Source: Vitellaria paradoxa
Lineage: Eukaryota > Streptophyta > Magnoliopsida > Ericales > Sapotaceae
Length of the DNA: 64,000 bases
Reading direction: 5' to 3'
Assembly: GCA_019916065.1 (NCBI GenBank)
Contig: CM034241.1
Span: 12,499,223 to 12,563,222, forward strand
Part shown: one piece after another, positions 48,952-60,854 of the stretch
How positions within the stretch are numbered: position 1 is the stretch's first letter
How the letters are laid out: the number at the start of each line of letters is the position of its first letter
Notes under the pieces: generated by a model
The model's database searches: none
What the model was told of the DNA's origin: nothing
Seen by the model: only the letters and a program-made list of their open reading frames with translations
Made by a program: the position numbers and the translations under genes

Positions 48952-49980
48952 CATTAGAGATAATTTTTCAATTAAGTCACCTGGTAATCGTTACCTCACA
49001 ATAGATCACATATTTATATAAATATATATATGTATTACAATGACGTGGCAAATTCACGTCCAAAAGTTTTAAAAGGAAAAAGAATTTCATACATCAATTA
49101 AAACCCACAATGTAAGGAGTACTCAGGATATGTACATATGCATGTATATAAAGGTGCACTAACATCATGAATTTTCACCTGGAGGCTATCAATTAATGAA
49201 TTAATGCCTAGCAAACGTTTTGTAGAAACCATGTAAAAGCAATGTAATGATTGCACTCAATCAACATCAAACATAAAAGCTACTTTATGATAATTGTTTA
49301 TATATATATAATTAATTAATTAATTTACTATAAAACAATCTAATTCAATGTCCCTGTGCCGTCCACCTCCAATATGCCGTCCATCTCCAAATATATATAT
49401 ATATTATAAAAGAAATCAATTCAACTAATACCCTGTATCCAGAAGAATTGATTGATTTAGGAGTTTATATATATATATATATATATATCACATGTATCTT
49501 TTAATCATAAAGGGTTCAAACTAAGACTTTTCCCAACTTAGTCGCAAAAATCAACAGTCAATCAATTATTAAACATTCACAAACACACATATATATAAAT
49601 AAAATTAGGTTTCGCCCCTTACCTCTGTAGTCACGGAAGAAAAATCTGATGAAAAACGGAGTTGTCGTTTCTTCTTCTTCTCTTCCTCTCTCTCTCTATC
49701 TTTTCTAGGGTTTTTTTTTATCAAAATAATTATAGCATTAGATATATAAAATAGCAGAATTTTATCTTTAACAAATTTAATTAATTTCCTACTCCCCATA
49801 GGATTAGGAAAATTGCACAATTCTCTCTAAAATTAAAAATCTTTTCAAATATAACCAAAAATTAATCTTTTTAAATATAATTAAAAATAACAAAAATTTC
49901 AAATTATTAAATTTAAATAGCAAACTAAATTTATCAAATAAAAATATCCAAATTAAATAAGAAAAATCTGGGTTATTACA
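47828..49980 (-). mobile_element. solo LTR, TGTAATAACC family, copy 2
   Basis: Minus strand starts TGTAATAACCCAG at 49980 and ends CCCGGGGCATGACA at 47828. Flanked by a perfect TTTAT duplication (47823-47827, 49981-49985). 2153 bp, no coding capacity. Inside, 48430-48545 has two diverged units of CTGCTTGGTTGTC followed by CAACCAATATAC, and (AAAT)n and (AT)n tracts. Termini match 36185-39790, so the two define one LTR family. Confidence 0.85.
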
Positions 49981-50066
49981 TTTATAGTTTTGAAAAAGGT
50001 TAAAAAAAATCAAAAGTTAGTATTAAAGTGACATAAAAGTGACATATAATAAAAAAATTTTTAAAA

Positions 50067-50191
50067 AATTTGGGACTCCAAATAGAGCCTTTATACCAGA
50101 ATGAGGCAATTGGACTAAAATTTTATAGTTTTTTAAAAGAATTTGGGACTCCAAATAGAGCCTTTATACCAGAATGAGGCAATTGGACTAA
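50067..50191. repeat. 73-bp tandem duplication of a MITE end
   Basis: AATTTGGGACTCCAAATAGA and the next 32 bases occur at 50067-50118 and again at 50140-50191, identical. GGGACTCCAAA is the end of the TTTGGAGT MITE family, so the duplication copied a MITE terminus and its flank. Confidence 0.85.
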
Positions 50192-50435
50192 CTTCTCTTT
50201 CAATTTTTGTTTTCATACATTAAAATCTTACAAATGTATGTTAAAACAAAAAAAAAAAGTGGTTTGTTAGGTGACGTGCCATAGCACATATTTTTTTATT
50301 TTTCTCTTATATTTTTTATATTTTTTTGGTGTAAGTGCAATCAAATGTAATTTGCAAAAAATTGTAAAAAAAATGCACTTTTCTTAGACTTAAATACAAA
50401 TTATGGCACATGTAACATCTAGTAAGCAAACCTTA

Positions 50436-50597
50436 CGGTTAGCTCAACTGGTAAAATTTAGGTTTACTCTCCAGTGGTCACTAATTTTAGTCTCCTCAGA
50501 GTAACTGAGTTTTTACCCGATTCTTAACTTCAGGACCCATAGAAATTAGTCGAGGTGCACAAAAGTTAGTTCAGACACCCTGAGTCATAAAAAAATC
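50436..50597 (+). repeat. tRNA-derived SINE
   Basis: Head GGTTAGCTCAACTGGTAAA (A box), B-box region TTTTAGTCTCC, then body AATTAGTCGAGGTGCACAA and GACACCCTGAGTC, ending ATAAAAAAA. The layout and body match a widespread plant SINE type from memory. About 160 bp; target duplications not obvious. Confidence 0.65.
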
Positions 50598-51399
50598 CTG
50601 CAAATGGACCAACAACCACGTTTTTATATTAATTATATAATATAAGTAAATAAAGTAAATTAATTTTATAACTCTTGTCAAACCAATAAACCATGAATCG
50701 ACATATTTATTGGTTTAATGTGCTTTTTAGTTTTGATAATGATGCATGAAAAAGTTACTTCATTTTCTCTCCCTTTACCCTTTAATTCTGAATGTAAAAA
50801 CTCTCATTTATATACTTAATGGATATGTAATCATTTTTCAGAGATCTAGGTCAAGTCATAATGCACAATAATGGGCAAAGGTTTATTTATAATAGTAATA
50901 GTAATAACATTGGCACATTCAGAGCCAATTCTAATACATCCCAAATCGAATGCAAATAAGTAGAAGTTATAGAGTAACTATTACATCCATACAAAGATAT
51001 AAATATTAATAAATAGTCTATAAATCAATATCCATAAATCAGGCAATTATTTAAGTAGTATGACAGTCCGATAGTCCTGCTAAGCTACCATGTGCTATTC
51101 TTCTCTTCATTCTGAATTAGAACCTGAAATGTTTATTTTTGGTTAAGCTACTAAAGCTTAGTAGTCAAACCTCTTAGGTGCTTATATGCAGTGAGAATGG
51201 TACTATACGACATAACATTGGGTCATTAGGTGATCCAATATAGTGATCATGACTAGGTGATATAACTTTTATGTAATAATTAATTTGAAAGCATAAAACA
51301 AGAAGTGAAATAAATACTATTCATGGTCATTGTCAAAATATTTCAAGTATTAATATATATATTGGAAATAGGAATGTTATAACAATTTGAAGTTTATAT

Positions 51400-51475
51400 C
51401 GTGGTGGTAGGGATATTTATTTTAAATAGTAATTTAGATTTTGGACCCTCGAGGTCTCGTGATCAAACACATATT
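51400..51475 (+). repeat. tRNA-like block, family 2, diverged copy
   Basis: GTGGTGGTAGGGATATTTA then GGTCTCGTGATCAAAC, counterpart of 38985-39065. Confidence 0.4.
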
Positions 51476-52090
51476 GGTTCAGAATTCAAGCGTACCATCA
51501 GTTGCCATATATAAATTAAAATTCTATTAAAATAATACTATATATAAATTAAAATTCTATTCTCCACTACTCCATCCTTCGGATGGTATATTTTTGGGCT
51601 CTATCTCATGCGTACCATCAGTTGCCACCCCAAAATGACTTCCCAGGCTCACTTCCAAGTGTACTATCGATGTCATCAACTGAAATATAGCCATCGTGAT
51701 CGGTAATCTAACTAACCAAGTTAAATACAGAAATAATCCTAGGTATACCATAGTTCTTTCACAAGTTCTTATCTCTACCTATAGATCATTACTACTTGCC
51801 CGAGTATCCATTGCGAGAACTAAATTTCAATGATAGTGATCTCTATGATACAAAATACTAGACCAAAATTGATGTTAATATTATGTCTAGGCAATGACAC
51901 AAGGTATTAGTCTTTGTATATAGAATTATTTAATTTCACATATTCTCGGATAGTACAACACTTCGATTTACCTAGTTTAACTCTCATATTTATTTATCTT
52001 ATTCTAGTTTTAATTTAACCTGGAACATTATTCAAAATTAAATTTAAGAAAATAATTCACTATAAAATATTTATTTTTCATAAGATAATT

Positions 52091-52180
52091 AGGCGAGATC
52101 GATAGCTCAATGGGTGGGCAACCCTAATTGCAAGTCTAAGGTCATAATGTCGAATCCCATTGGTTTTGATCTCAGTTTTT
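52091..52180 (+). repeat. tRNA-like SINE head, family 1, second copy
   Basis: ATAGCTCAATGGGTGGGC (A box) and ATGTCGAATCCCATTGG (B box), counterpart of 38130-38219. Confidence 0.5.
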
Positions 52181-55100
52181 GTTTAATTTCCTAAAGTATT
52201 AGGATTACAAAACAATGCCTAAAATCTAGTGTAATTTTATATTTTATAAAATAAATTTTAAAGGATCAATTATTTAACTTGAATCTAAATTTTAGATTAG
52301 ATTAGTTTGAAATCCACCAAATAAAATTTTAAGTCCCATAAATTCTAGCAAACTCATATTCATAATTAAATTTTTTAGAATTTTTTTCAAAAAAATTTCA
52401 GTAAAACAATAATACTATTTTAATATTTTAAGAAGTCCAAGTGTCTCATATATTCGTCAATAATTAATTCATTCAATCGATTTTCATAATATTGGTTATG
52501 ATAAAAATATAATTTTTAACATATATTAAAAAAACGAGCTATTATCTATACTTTGGCAAACTCAAGATTCAAGATTGAAAATACATAATAAATATTTACT
52601 AAATCCTTTTTGAGTCATTTCAAAGCCTAAATCATTCGATGTTAAGTTTAGTTTTTTGAATATCAAAATTATAAATTTATTCAATAAGTCAATTAATACA
52701 GATCTTAAGATAAGTATTAGGTGTTCCTGAGCAAAGTTTTACCAAACAATAATTTTTGAATATTTTATAAAAAATTGTACATAATTCCTAAATTCATGAA
52801 ATTTAAGATGGAAGTTCTTTGATGTTTCAAATATTTTACATAAAAATTTTATAATTTAACTAAAAGGTTAGATAGGTCAAATTAATCTAACCACAAATAG
52901 GTTGCTTTACAGAACAAAATTCTAAACAATTAAATTTGAATATTTTTAATAAATTCAGTATAATTTCAAAACTTACGAAATTTAATTCGGTAGAAATTTA
53001 GAGTTTAATAAAATATATAGCTAGGTTAAATTAAGTAAAAATCAATCAGGTGTTGTTTTTCAAATTAACCTACACACACACACACACACATATTTACATG
53101 CAACTAACTTGCTCTATTTTTCTATTTGCCTACTAGTTTCAAGTTCAAATTGTCTCCTCACTCGTTCTATTCATTTACAAATTGTATTACAATGAAGTAG
53201 ATGTATAGCTTGAACATATAAATGATAAACTATATATATATTTGAACATAAACCATAATCTAATTTCAGATGTTTATCATGTTCTTCATTCCGAACCTGA
53301 TAATTGTTATAACTCAAATTAAATCGTCATGTTAGTATAAAAATACAAATTAAAAGCATAAAACATATTCCAAGAGGTTTGTCACTCTACCTTAATTAAG
53401 TTTTCGGCATCGAGTTTCACGTTACGATGAAATTTGATCTCGAAAATTGTCGAAATTGAAAATTTTCAAGCTCCTCAACACTTCTTTTCTCCTACTAATT
53501 TCACCATCAAAACATAACTAATTTTCTAAATTTTATTGTGCTCTCAACTCACCACACTTCTTTCTTTAACTTTATGCTTTCATTTGCTCCCCACAAGTCC
53601 TCAATTTGTAGGAAAAAAAAATTTGTCTTCTCTCCTAACCATCTCTGCAACTTCCATCATCTTTCACCAAAACTTTGATCAAGCTTGAGAGGTAGAGTGT
53701 GAGATTTTCATCTGACAAACATGAGAAGAATTCAAATTTTTTTGAATTTTTTGTAGTGAATCACATGGATGATTTGAATTCTCATCCTACAAGTTTGGCA
53801 TGAAAATGGGTCAAGAAATAGGTTATTGGGTTTGGGTAATATCCATGGATCATAGGTTTGGGTCATATGATTTGGGTAAATAGGTTAGGACTTGCTTGTT
53901 TCCAAGAATTGAAACTTCATATCATTCCTTCTCTTAATCCCAATTGTGAAAGAAATCTTAATCTAATGTAAAAAATAAATCCTACTATAGAATTTTCATT
54001 TTAACCAATTTTTTTAAGTATGTAAAAATTTTACTTTTTACCAAATTTCTAATTAATGCCATCAATAAATAATATTAATAACATAATCAAATAAAATTTA
54101 TTTATAAAAATTTAAAATTTATCAAATGTTACAATTTTACTAACAAAAGACTATAAATACTATTTATTACATTTTTATCGTTTATATATTTAATGCATAT
54201 ATAATCATTTTACTAACAAATGTAAAGGCTTAGAATTTTTTATATTTATTTGGAATTTATTATATCTAAATTTATATTTTTTGTTTTATCCATTTAAATT
54301 TTATTTGGATGTATGAAATATGATTTTTTAAATAAATTTGTATGACACGCATTTATATTTGCATATATGTATACGTGTGTCTGGCATATTTATGTGTTTG
54401 CATAATAGTTGTATGTGTTTCTATTGGTGGCGAGAGGAGATAATGTTTATCATGTTTGTCAATTGAAAAGTGTCGCAAGGAATTAATGCTATGGGGGAGG
54501 CCAAGGGTTGGCAGATAGAAAATTCAAACTTTAGTGCAAGATTTGGAGGTATATTCATATAGGACTTTATGAGACGCACGTATCCGTGTGAAAAAAAAAA
54601 TGGGAATGTCTTGACCGTAATATTTTAAACCCTTCGCCATCATTTTTGCAGTCTTTACTTCATACTTGAGACTTCCATACACTTTGTTTTTTTACCCATT
54701 TTCTTCCTTGTTGTGTGAACTAGTAAAAAAGAAAAAAAAAAGAAAAGAGAATACTGTGCTAAGCAAAATCGTTGGGAGATATTGGCAAGAGAAGCTAGGA
54801 TCGCCGTAGGGTATTTTAGAAGACCAGCTTAAGTTGGTGGTAATTTTAGAATTTTATATACATTCTTTTGACGTGTATATCTGAGGTAGGTGAGGTTTTA
54901 TGTTTATAAGAGGATTTTTCTTAATCATGTATGTATGTATATAGACGTGCATACATATAGTAAAGATTAAACGTGTATCCAGGTATAATTAATGAAATCC
55001 ATGATGTGTACTTGAGAAGATTATAAGAAGTTATGTGATATGATACTTTGTTAAGGCTAGTTTACTTTTTGATATACATATGCGTGTGTATATTTATTTT

Positions 55101-55404
55101 GATTAGAAACCTACAAAATTCATGCTTTGTGAAGGTAAATGTTTAAATGAATATATAAATAATCATGTTTTTAATGAAAGACAATCTCATGTTGTTGAGA
55201 AGAATTTATGAAGTCTATAATATGAATCTTTCTTTTTAGTTGTAAGAGGATACTATGCGATATAAATTTATGTTGAGAATATGATATTATGAGGCCATGT
55301 TTTGATTATAAGGATATAAATACAAGTATTGATATCTATATTTGCTCCATCGGAAAAATCGCCGATAAATTTTATTAAATTCCATATTCTAGTACAATCA
55401 TCAA

Positions 55405-55588
55405 GATGATGTGTACTAGCATTCGGATGAAGTATTGAAAGGCTATTGCCGTCCGATTAATGTGTACCAATGTCTGGATGAAGTACTGAAAGGTTACTAT
55501 CGTCCAAATGATATGTACTAATGTCCAGATGATAACTTGCATAACTATGCTGTCCAAACAATGGGCACCAAGATTCAAATGAAGTACA
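55405..55588. repeat. tandem array, about 3.6 copies of 50-51 bp
   Basis: Units share ATGTGTAC(T/C)A, GGATGAAGTA(T/C)TGAAAGG and end GTCC at 55454, 55505 and 55555. Open frames on the minus strand here merely reflect the repeat. Confidence 0.85.
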
Positions 55589-56264
55589 CTTTTTCAGTAA
55601 CTTTCTTCTTCTTTTTTTTTTTCTAATTCTAAATGTTTTCAATCAATATAATAAGTAAAAAGACCTTCTCAAATGCCTTTTTTCCTACATATGACATGAA
55701 ATGATTTTCAATTGGGAGTTATGTATTTATTTATTTAAAGTGTAATCTTGTCTTTATTTGATTGGAATGCCTTCAAATACTTTTGTAATTGTTTTGAGCT
55801 AAAGAAATTTCTAAAGTTGACTGACTCTATATATTTTGAATTAATTTCATATGTGTTAACGAAAGTTTGTTTGCTTGTTAAACTTATGCATGAATCGGGC
55901 TAGGCAACATGAAACTTAGCCCTAGGGTGAAATCATTTTATAAAATTTATTGAATAAAAGGATGAACACAAGAAGGTAAATTAGGAAGAACTCTTGTGTA
56001 TGATATGTTGATAATAATAAAAAGTATTATTTGAGATTGATTTTTGATATTGAGGTCGTAGGGGATATTGAAAGAGTGGGTTCTAAAGCCTAAAGGTCAA
56101 AAGTCCTAAAACCTACCATGGTGGTTTAGCATAACCAGTAGGTTAGAAGTCTACGAAATGTATATACAACTTGTACTAATGTCTATTAGTACCAAGACTG
56201 CAAGATTAGTTTGTTTGTTAAGGTAAAATGAGTTGGACTAGGATTATAGGACGAGAGCCATAAG

Positions 56265-56440
56265 ATTGATGAGTACATTTGAGACTGGGGGACCAATTAT
56301 AACTCGTGGCTTAGGCCTAGGGATTTAATAAATACATCTAGGACTGCGGGACGAATTGTACCCCACAGTTTCAACCTGCAGATTTGATGAGTACATCTAA
56401 GATTGCAAGACTAGTTGTACCCTACGACTTAGGCCTAGGG
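56265..56440. repeat. tandem array, three copies of about 59 bp
   Basis: Units 56265-56322, 56323-56381 and 56382-56440 share TGATGAGTACAT, GACTGCGGGAC and TAGGCCTAGGGATTT. A partial, diverged copy occurs at 59226-59300, on the other side of the hAT remnant. Confidence 0.85.
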
Positions 56441-57065
56441 ATTTATTTTGGGGTTTAATTTTTGTGGCCACAAATTAATCTTGTAGAGTACCTAACCCAT
56501 AGTATGGTATTGATATATATATTGTAATGCGAATGAGATGATAAGTAATTATTTTAGCATGAGATTATGGGATCGTGACTAAGTAGCTGTTTAATTTAGA
56601 ATAGTAAGATTAAATGTGAAAATCCTGGTATTATTGTGAAGTAATATAATTTTACTTAATTAGTATTGATTAAGTATTGAATACTTTTCATAATTAAGAA
56701 ATATATTCTTCCATACATTATTTCTGAGCATACGCAGTTTATTGCTCAACCCCCTATAGTTGATCTTGTAGGGGGCAGATGCTTATGAAGGACCTATGAG
56801 ATAAATTAGCTGATCATGATCTGCTCTGTATTAATTTATTATATATTTGAATTGTAATATGATTTAGACATTGGTTTTGGACCCGGTTCGAGGCATGTTG
56901 TTTTGTAATCCTTTTGTCGCAAGTACTATTCTTTTAAAGTATTCAAATGTTGAATACTATATTATTATTTTACCTTCACTCTGATTAGTGTTACTGTATG
57001 ATTTATTGTGGTTGTTTTTTGGGTTTGTCCCCACGCCCCCGCGTTATGGATTTTTGGTGACAGCT

Positions 57066-57078
57066 TGGTATCAAAACT
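57066..57078 (+). other. primer-binding site
   Basis: TGGTATCAAAACT, close to the initiator-Met tRNA complement TGGTATCAGAGC, directly downstream of the LTR end GTGACA. Confidence 0.7.
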
Positions 57079-57225
57079 TAAGTTTTGGAATATTGGAATA
57101 CCTAGGGACAGTGTGAAAATTTTGTAGTTTTAAAGTTATTTGTTTTGAAATGTGTTATACGTGACTTGATGTTTGAGTCCTTGAGATTTTGAATCTCATT
57201 ATTTGCTTTTCTTATTTCTAGTTTT

Positions 57226-57711
57226 GTGGTACCTAGAGTTGAGCCAGTTGCTAAGGGCAGAGGATATGGGTGACCCAGAGGTTGTGGGGTTCCAGCTAGT
57301 TGTGGTCATGGCTGTGGCCGTAGAGCTTAGGCTAGTTTGAGCCATGGTGCCCTTGTTAAGGATATTCATCTGGAGTTGAATTGCGAGTAGGTGTCTAATA
57401 CGGTTGCTAGTTTTGAGGCTCCGCAAGAGGTGGCTTCAGTGCCATAGCTAGAGGATGTCCAGGCTAGATAGCTTTCTATTCAAACACTAGGGGCATTTGA
57501 CTCTGCCACTTTCATGCATTAGGTGGCAGTAACCACGGCAGTACTAGCTAGAGGTGGAGTATCGATGGGACCTCCACCAGCTTCTAGTCAGTTGACAAGT
57601 TTTTTTAAAGCACTTCAAGAGGATGAAGCCTTCCAGTTACAACGAAGTGTAGATTCTGATATTGTAAAGGGTTTTCTTAGCCATTGTGAGAAGATCCTCA
57701 AGGCCCTTTAG
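57226..57711 (+). pseudogene. Ty3/gypsy gag N-terminus with seven deamination-type stops
   Basis: One uninterrupted reading frame apart from stops: VPRVEPVAKGRGYG, then PRGCGVPASCGHGCGRRA (the Gly/Arg-rich gag start), an acidic-neutral stretch, and TSFFKALQEDEAFQLQRSVD with FLSHCEKILKAL near the end. The likely start codon is now GTG at 57226. Stops are TGA at 57271 and TAG at 57328, 57388, 57445, 57469, 57520 and 57709; no TAA and no frameshift. Sequence breaks off near 57765, where hAT sequence begins. Family call from the LTR-PBS-gag order and the gag composition. Confidence 0.75.
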
Positions 57712-57764
57712 TCCCAGATGCAGTCCTAAAAATCTAGGGCTATTTTAGGGCCGAGTCGAGGGGG

Positions 57765-59225
57765 CCTCAGATCAATTAAATTTAAAACCTAAGAAGCCTA
57801 GGGAATTGCCTATTGAAATTAATACAAGATGGAATTCAACTTATATTTTGTTGAAAGCAACTATTAAATATCAAAGAGCAATTGATTTATTTATTTTAAA
57901 TAAATAAGTTATTGGTTTAGAAACTATTTTAGACATTGATTGGGCTAATGCAATTTTTTGTAAAGATTTTTTTACATGTTTTTTATGTTGCAACTAAAAT
58001 ATTTTGGAGAGTTTAATTTCCTACCTCTTCTATAGTTCTTTATTAATTGGCTACTATTGATGATATTTTCAAAAAATATCTTACCCAACCGTGCTATAGT
58101 ACTATGGTTATTAACATGATGGCAAATTTTAATAAATATTTTCAACCACTTCCTATATATTTTGGTTATACAACTATTTTAGACTCTAAATATAAAAAAA
58201 AAAAGATAATCTTCTTGTATTCTAAGAAATAATATATGGTCCTGAAAGTGCCAGTGAGCAATTAAATAATATTAAATAGCAATTGGAAGTTATAATGGAT
58301 CGGCATGATAGTAATACTAACCATACACATGCCCAACTGACGACCACCATAGCACAATCATCTCATCCTGATTTTGGCGACACCTACCTTTGGGATCAAG
58401 CAAAATATCGATGGACGGATGCATCAACAAGTGCCTACTCATCTTTATTTGATCTGCAATGTTATTTGAGTACATCTCCAATACAAAATGAAAATGACTT
58501 CAATCTTTTAGACTGGTGGAAGGGACAATAATCTAAGTTTCTAATCCTTTCAGCTTTTGCTCATGATATCCTCGTATTTCAAGCTTCTACCGCAGCATTA
58601 GAACAAGCATTTAGTGTAAGTATGCTCATTATTATTGACGGCAGGAGTCAACTGGTCCCAAATACAGTAAAGGCCTTAATGTATTTGTGAGATTGGTATC
58701 TGGTCGACAAAAGAAATCAACAAGCCAAACAAAAAAAGAAACTTGTTCTTGACATTGAACAATGTATTTGGCTGAAGTAGAAGAACATAGTAGTAATGAT
58801 TGAGAATGATGTATAGATAGAGTAATTTTTGTAAATAATAGTCGGGCTTATAGGTGCCAACCTAGTTGGGATGTGTAAGACTTGAAGTGATGCATTTATA
58901 TACTTACTCTATCTTTTTTTAATTTATAAGTCTACATTTGTAAATTTATAATGCAAATTTAATTGTTTATTTTTAATAAATTTTAATTTTTATCAATGAC
59001 TGTTTTAAAATGTTTGTATGAATTTTATTTGTATTTTATTTAATTTAAAAAAGTATTAAAAATATTAAAAGATTCTTCCGGGTCAGCTAGGGCAGCTCAG
59101 GGGCAAGCATTGGTGACCCTGGCCTGACTTGATCTAACACGACCTTAAGAGGGGAAGGGTCAACAGGGGCATACTGGCTCCCAGGTCTACGGACGGGTCA
59201 AGTCGAGTCTGTTCCTTTTACACTA
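57765..59225 (+). pseudogene. hAT transposon, 3' half with transposase C-terminus
   Basis: 57765-57910 encodes NLKPKKPRELPIEI then TRWNSTYILLKATIKYQRA, the conserved hAT block; 58047-58200 encodes IDDIFKKYLTQP and the MMANFNKYFQPLP region; 58330-58710 carries the dimerisation domain (DFNLLDWWKGQ, then FLILSAFAHDILVFQASTAA with EQAFSVS, and LVPNTVKALMYL). Several stops and a frameshift break it. The 3' terminus is probably TTTTACACTACTAG at about 59211-59225, typical of hAT ends. The 5' half with the BED finger and first catalytic residues is missing, replaced by gypsy gag. Confidence 0.85.
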
Positions 59226-60840
59226 CTAGTGTATCCCACGACTTTATCTTGGAGATTTGATGAGCACAACTAAGACTGCAGGACTAGATTTGATGAGCAC
59301 AAAATTGTTTACTGCTAGAATGACATTGATCTTCCCACCTATTCCTTGGGCTGCTACTTTTTCCATCAAACTTGGCACAATATGAATCAGCATATTGTGG
59401 AAGAAGAAAAACACTCCTATCAATTGATACATATGTCAAAAAAAAAGGGAAAAATTTACCTTTCTTGAAATCAGGGCTAATTATTTTAGCGAAAATGAGG
59501 AAAATAGTGAGCAATGTAAGTTTCACTTGAACATCCACTTCTCGATGAAGGAAAGCTACATTATACTTATATTTTTCACCAAATTTAAGCTACATTTGGT
59601 TAGATATCACGGCGCAGAACTTACCCTTACTCACCCCTTTCGTCTGGGAGTCAACTTAGTTTCTTTGGGAGATTTGTGCTCCTTCACGATTCAATTTGTA
59701 TTTAACTCCTCTTAGATGCTTTAATAATTGAGTGGAATGGAAAAAAAAAAGGATCTAGGTAGCCAATCTCGATGTGTGAATATTAATGGCCAACAACCCA
59801 ATTTAAACTAATATTCCAACAACCCAGTTTAATCATCAATATTCAGCAAAATTATAGAAAATTGCCCCAAAAGGGGTTTAAACGAGGTTTTTTGGCCCCA
59901 AACCTTGGACCGAACCACCATAGGTGGTAGGTCCCACATAGAGTTCATCAAGAGCTTTCCGGAAAGGGGTAATAGACCCCATAACTTTTCTCGGATCAAA
60001 AGTTATGACCGTTTGAAGTTTACCCGACAAAAACAACAAAATCACACGCCAATGGCTCCAAAAGGCTTATTAGATTCACATGCCAAGGCCCCCGGACCTC
60101 CCTTTCTTGCTTGTTTCACTTTGCTCTAACTGCACTCTTGAATTCCTAATGAGTTTCCTTACTTATTTTTCTTTGCCTTTTTCTTCTTTTCACATCAAAA
60201 ATTGGTGACTGCTAATTAATTTAGCTTGGTAATGTCTTTAAGTGAATTCATAATCCATCATAAGTTCAACAAAAGAAAGAATAGTCTAGTGTGCTAGCAA
60301 GTAAGAAAGCAGTCGACCAAACCAACCTCAATATAATTTAGAAAACAAAAGGGATTGCCACGAGAGACAGTCATATGATAAACACATGATGTTAAGATTA
60401 CTACAACTAAGACATTCCTAAGATGTATCTATACTTCCACTTTGTTGCTAATTTAGCCTATCTTTTGGAAGAATCATGTAAAATGGTAGTAAGTTTTCTT
60501 TCTATACTTCTATAAAATGATGGGAGTTTGTTTTCTGGTTGCACCATGAATAGAATTGTCAATATTGAATAAAATGGTTAGGTGGTATCAAGAGATTTCT
60601 TTATATGTATATATATAAATATTTTTGTGGTGTTCATTAATTTGTATTGGGCGTAATTTGTAGAGTTTGATATACTTATTAACAGTAATGTATAAACCAT
60701 AATTTAAAATTATGCCATGAGTAAATGGGATTATTATTATTCATTACAATTTTTCATTTATCAGTTACGACTATCACCTTACTATTTTTTTTTTTCATAT
60801 ATTTTTTTTCATTCTTCATTTTCTTCTTTATGCTATGTTT
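59226..60840. other. spacer between hAT and CACTA; LTR scrap at left
   Basis: 59226-59300 repeats the 59-bp LTR unit (GATTTGATGAGCACAACTAA). 59880-60060 is less AT-rich with AAAAGTTATGACCGTTTGAA, a word common in plant retrotransposon LTRs. The CACTA 5' terminus (CACTA...) was not located in this stretch. Confidence 0.4.
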
Positions 60841-60854
60841 GTAGGAAATTAAGG

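Larger units (their letters stand above)
51060..54140 (-). repeat. degraded TGTAATAACC-family LTR, copy 3 (edges approximate)
   Basis: Aligns by eye with the inverse of copy 1: AGCTACTAAAG, CTTAGGTGC-TATATGCAGTG, the tRNA-like block at 51400-51475 and SINE head at 52091-52180 occur in the same order and similar spacing as 39300-38130. The 53460-53640 region (TTTTCAAGCTCCTC) parallels the leader of copy 1. Ends TGTCA... and ...TTACA are not well preserved. Confidence 0.5.
54141..57062 (+). repeat. 5' LTR region of a gypsy element (left edge not resolved)
   Basis: The right edge is set by GTGACA at 57057-57062 followed two to three bases later by a primer-binding site. The region holds two tandem arrays (55405-55588 and 56265-56440) and no coding sequence. 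Where the LTR begins is unclear; it may be shorter than drawn. Confidence 0.5.

Noticed and set aside
49605..50013. Minus-strand frames of about 70 codons next to the solo LTR end
   Set aside because: They lie across the LTR edge, are low-complexity in part, and overlap one another.
55375..55642. Two overlapping minus-strand frames with repeated HLD and HIIWTIV words
   Set aside because: The repetition is simply the 51-bp tandem array translated; not a protein gene.
59284..59538. Minus-strand frame with a signal-peptide-like start (MDVQVKLTLLTIFLIF) and a possible short intron
   Set aside because: Splicing a 50-nt intron would give a small secreted-looking protein, but I recognise no family in either frame and it lies next to retrotransposon scraps. 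Too weak to call a gene.
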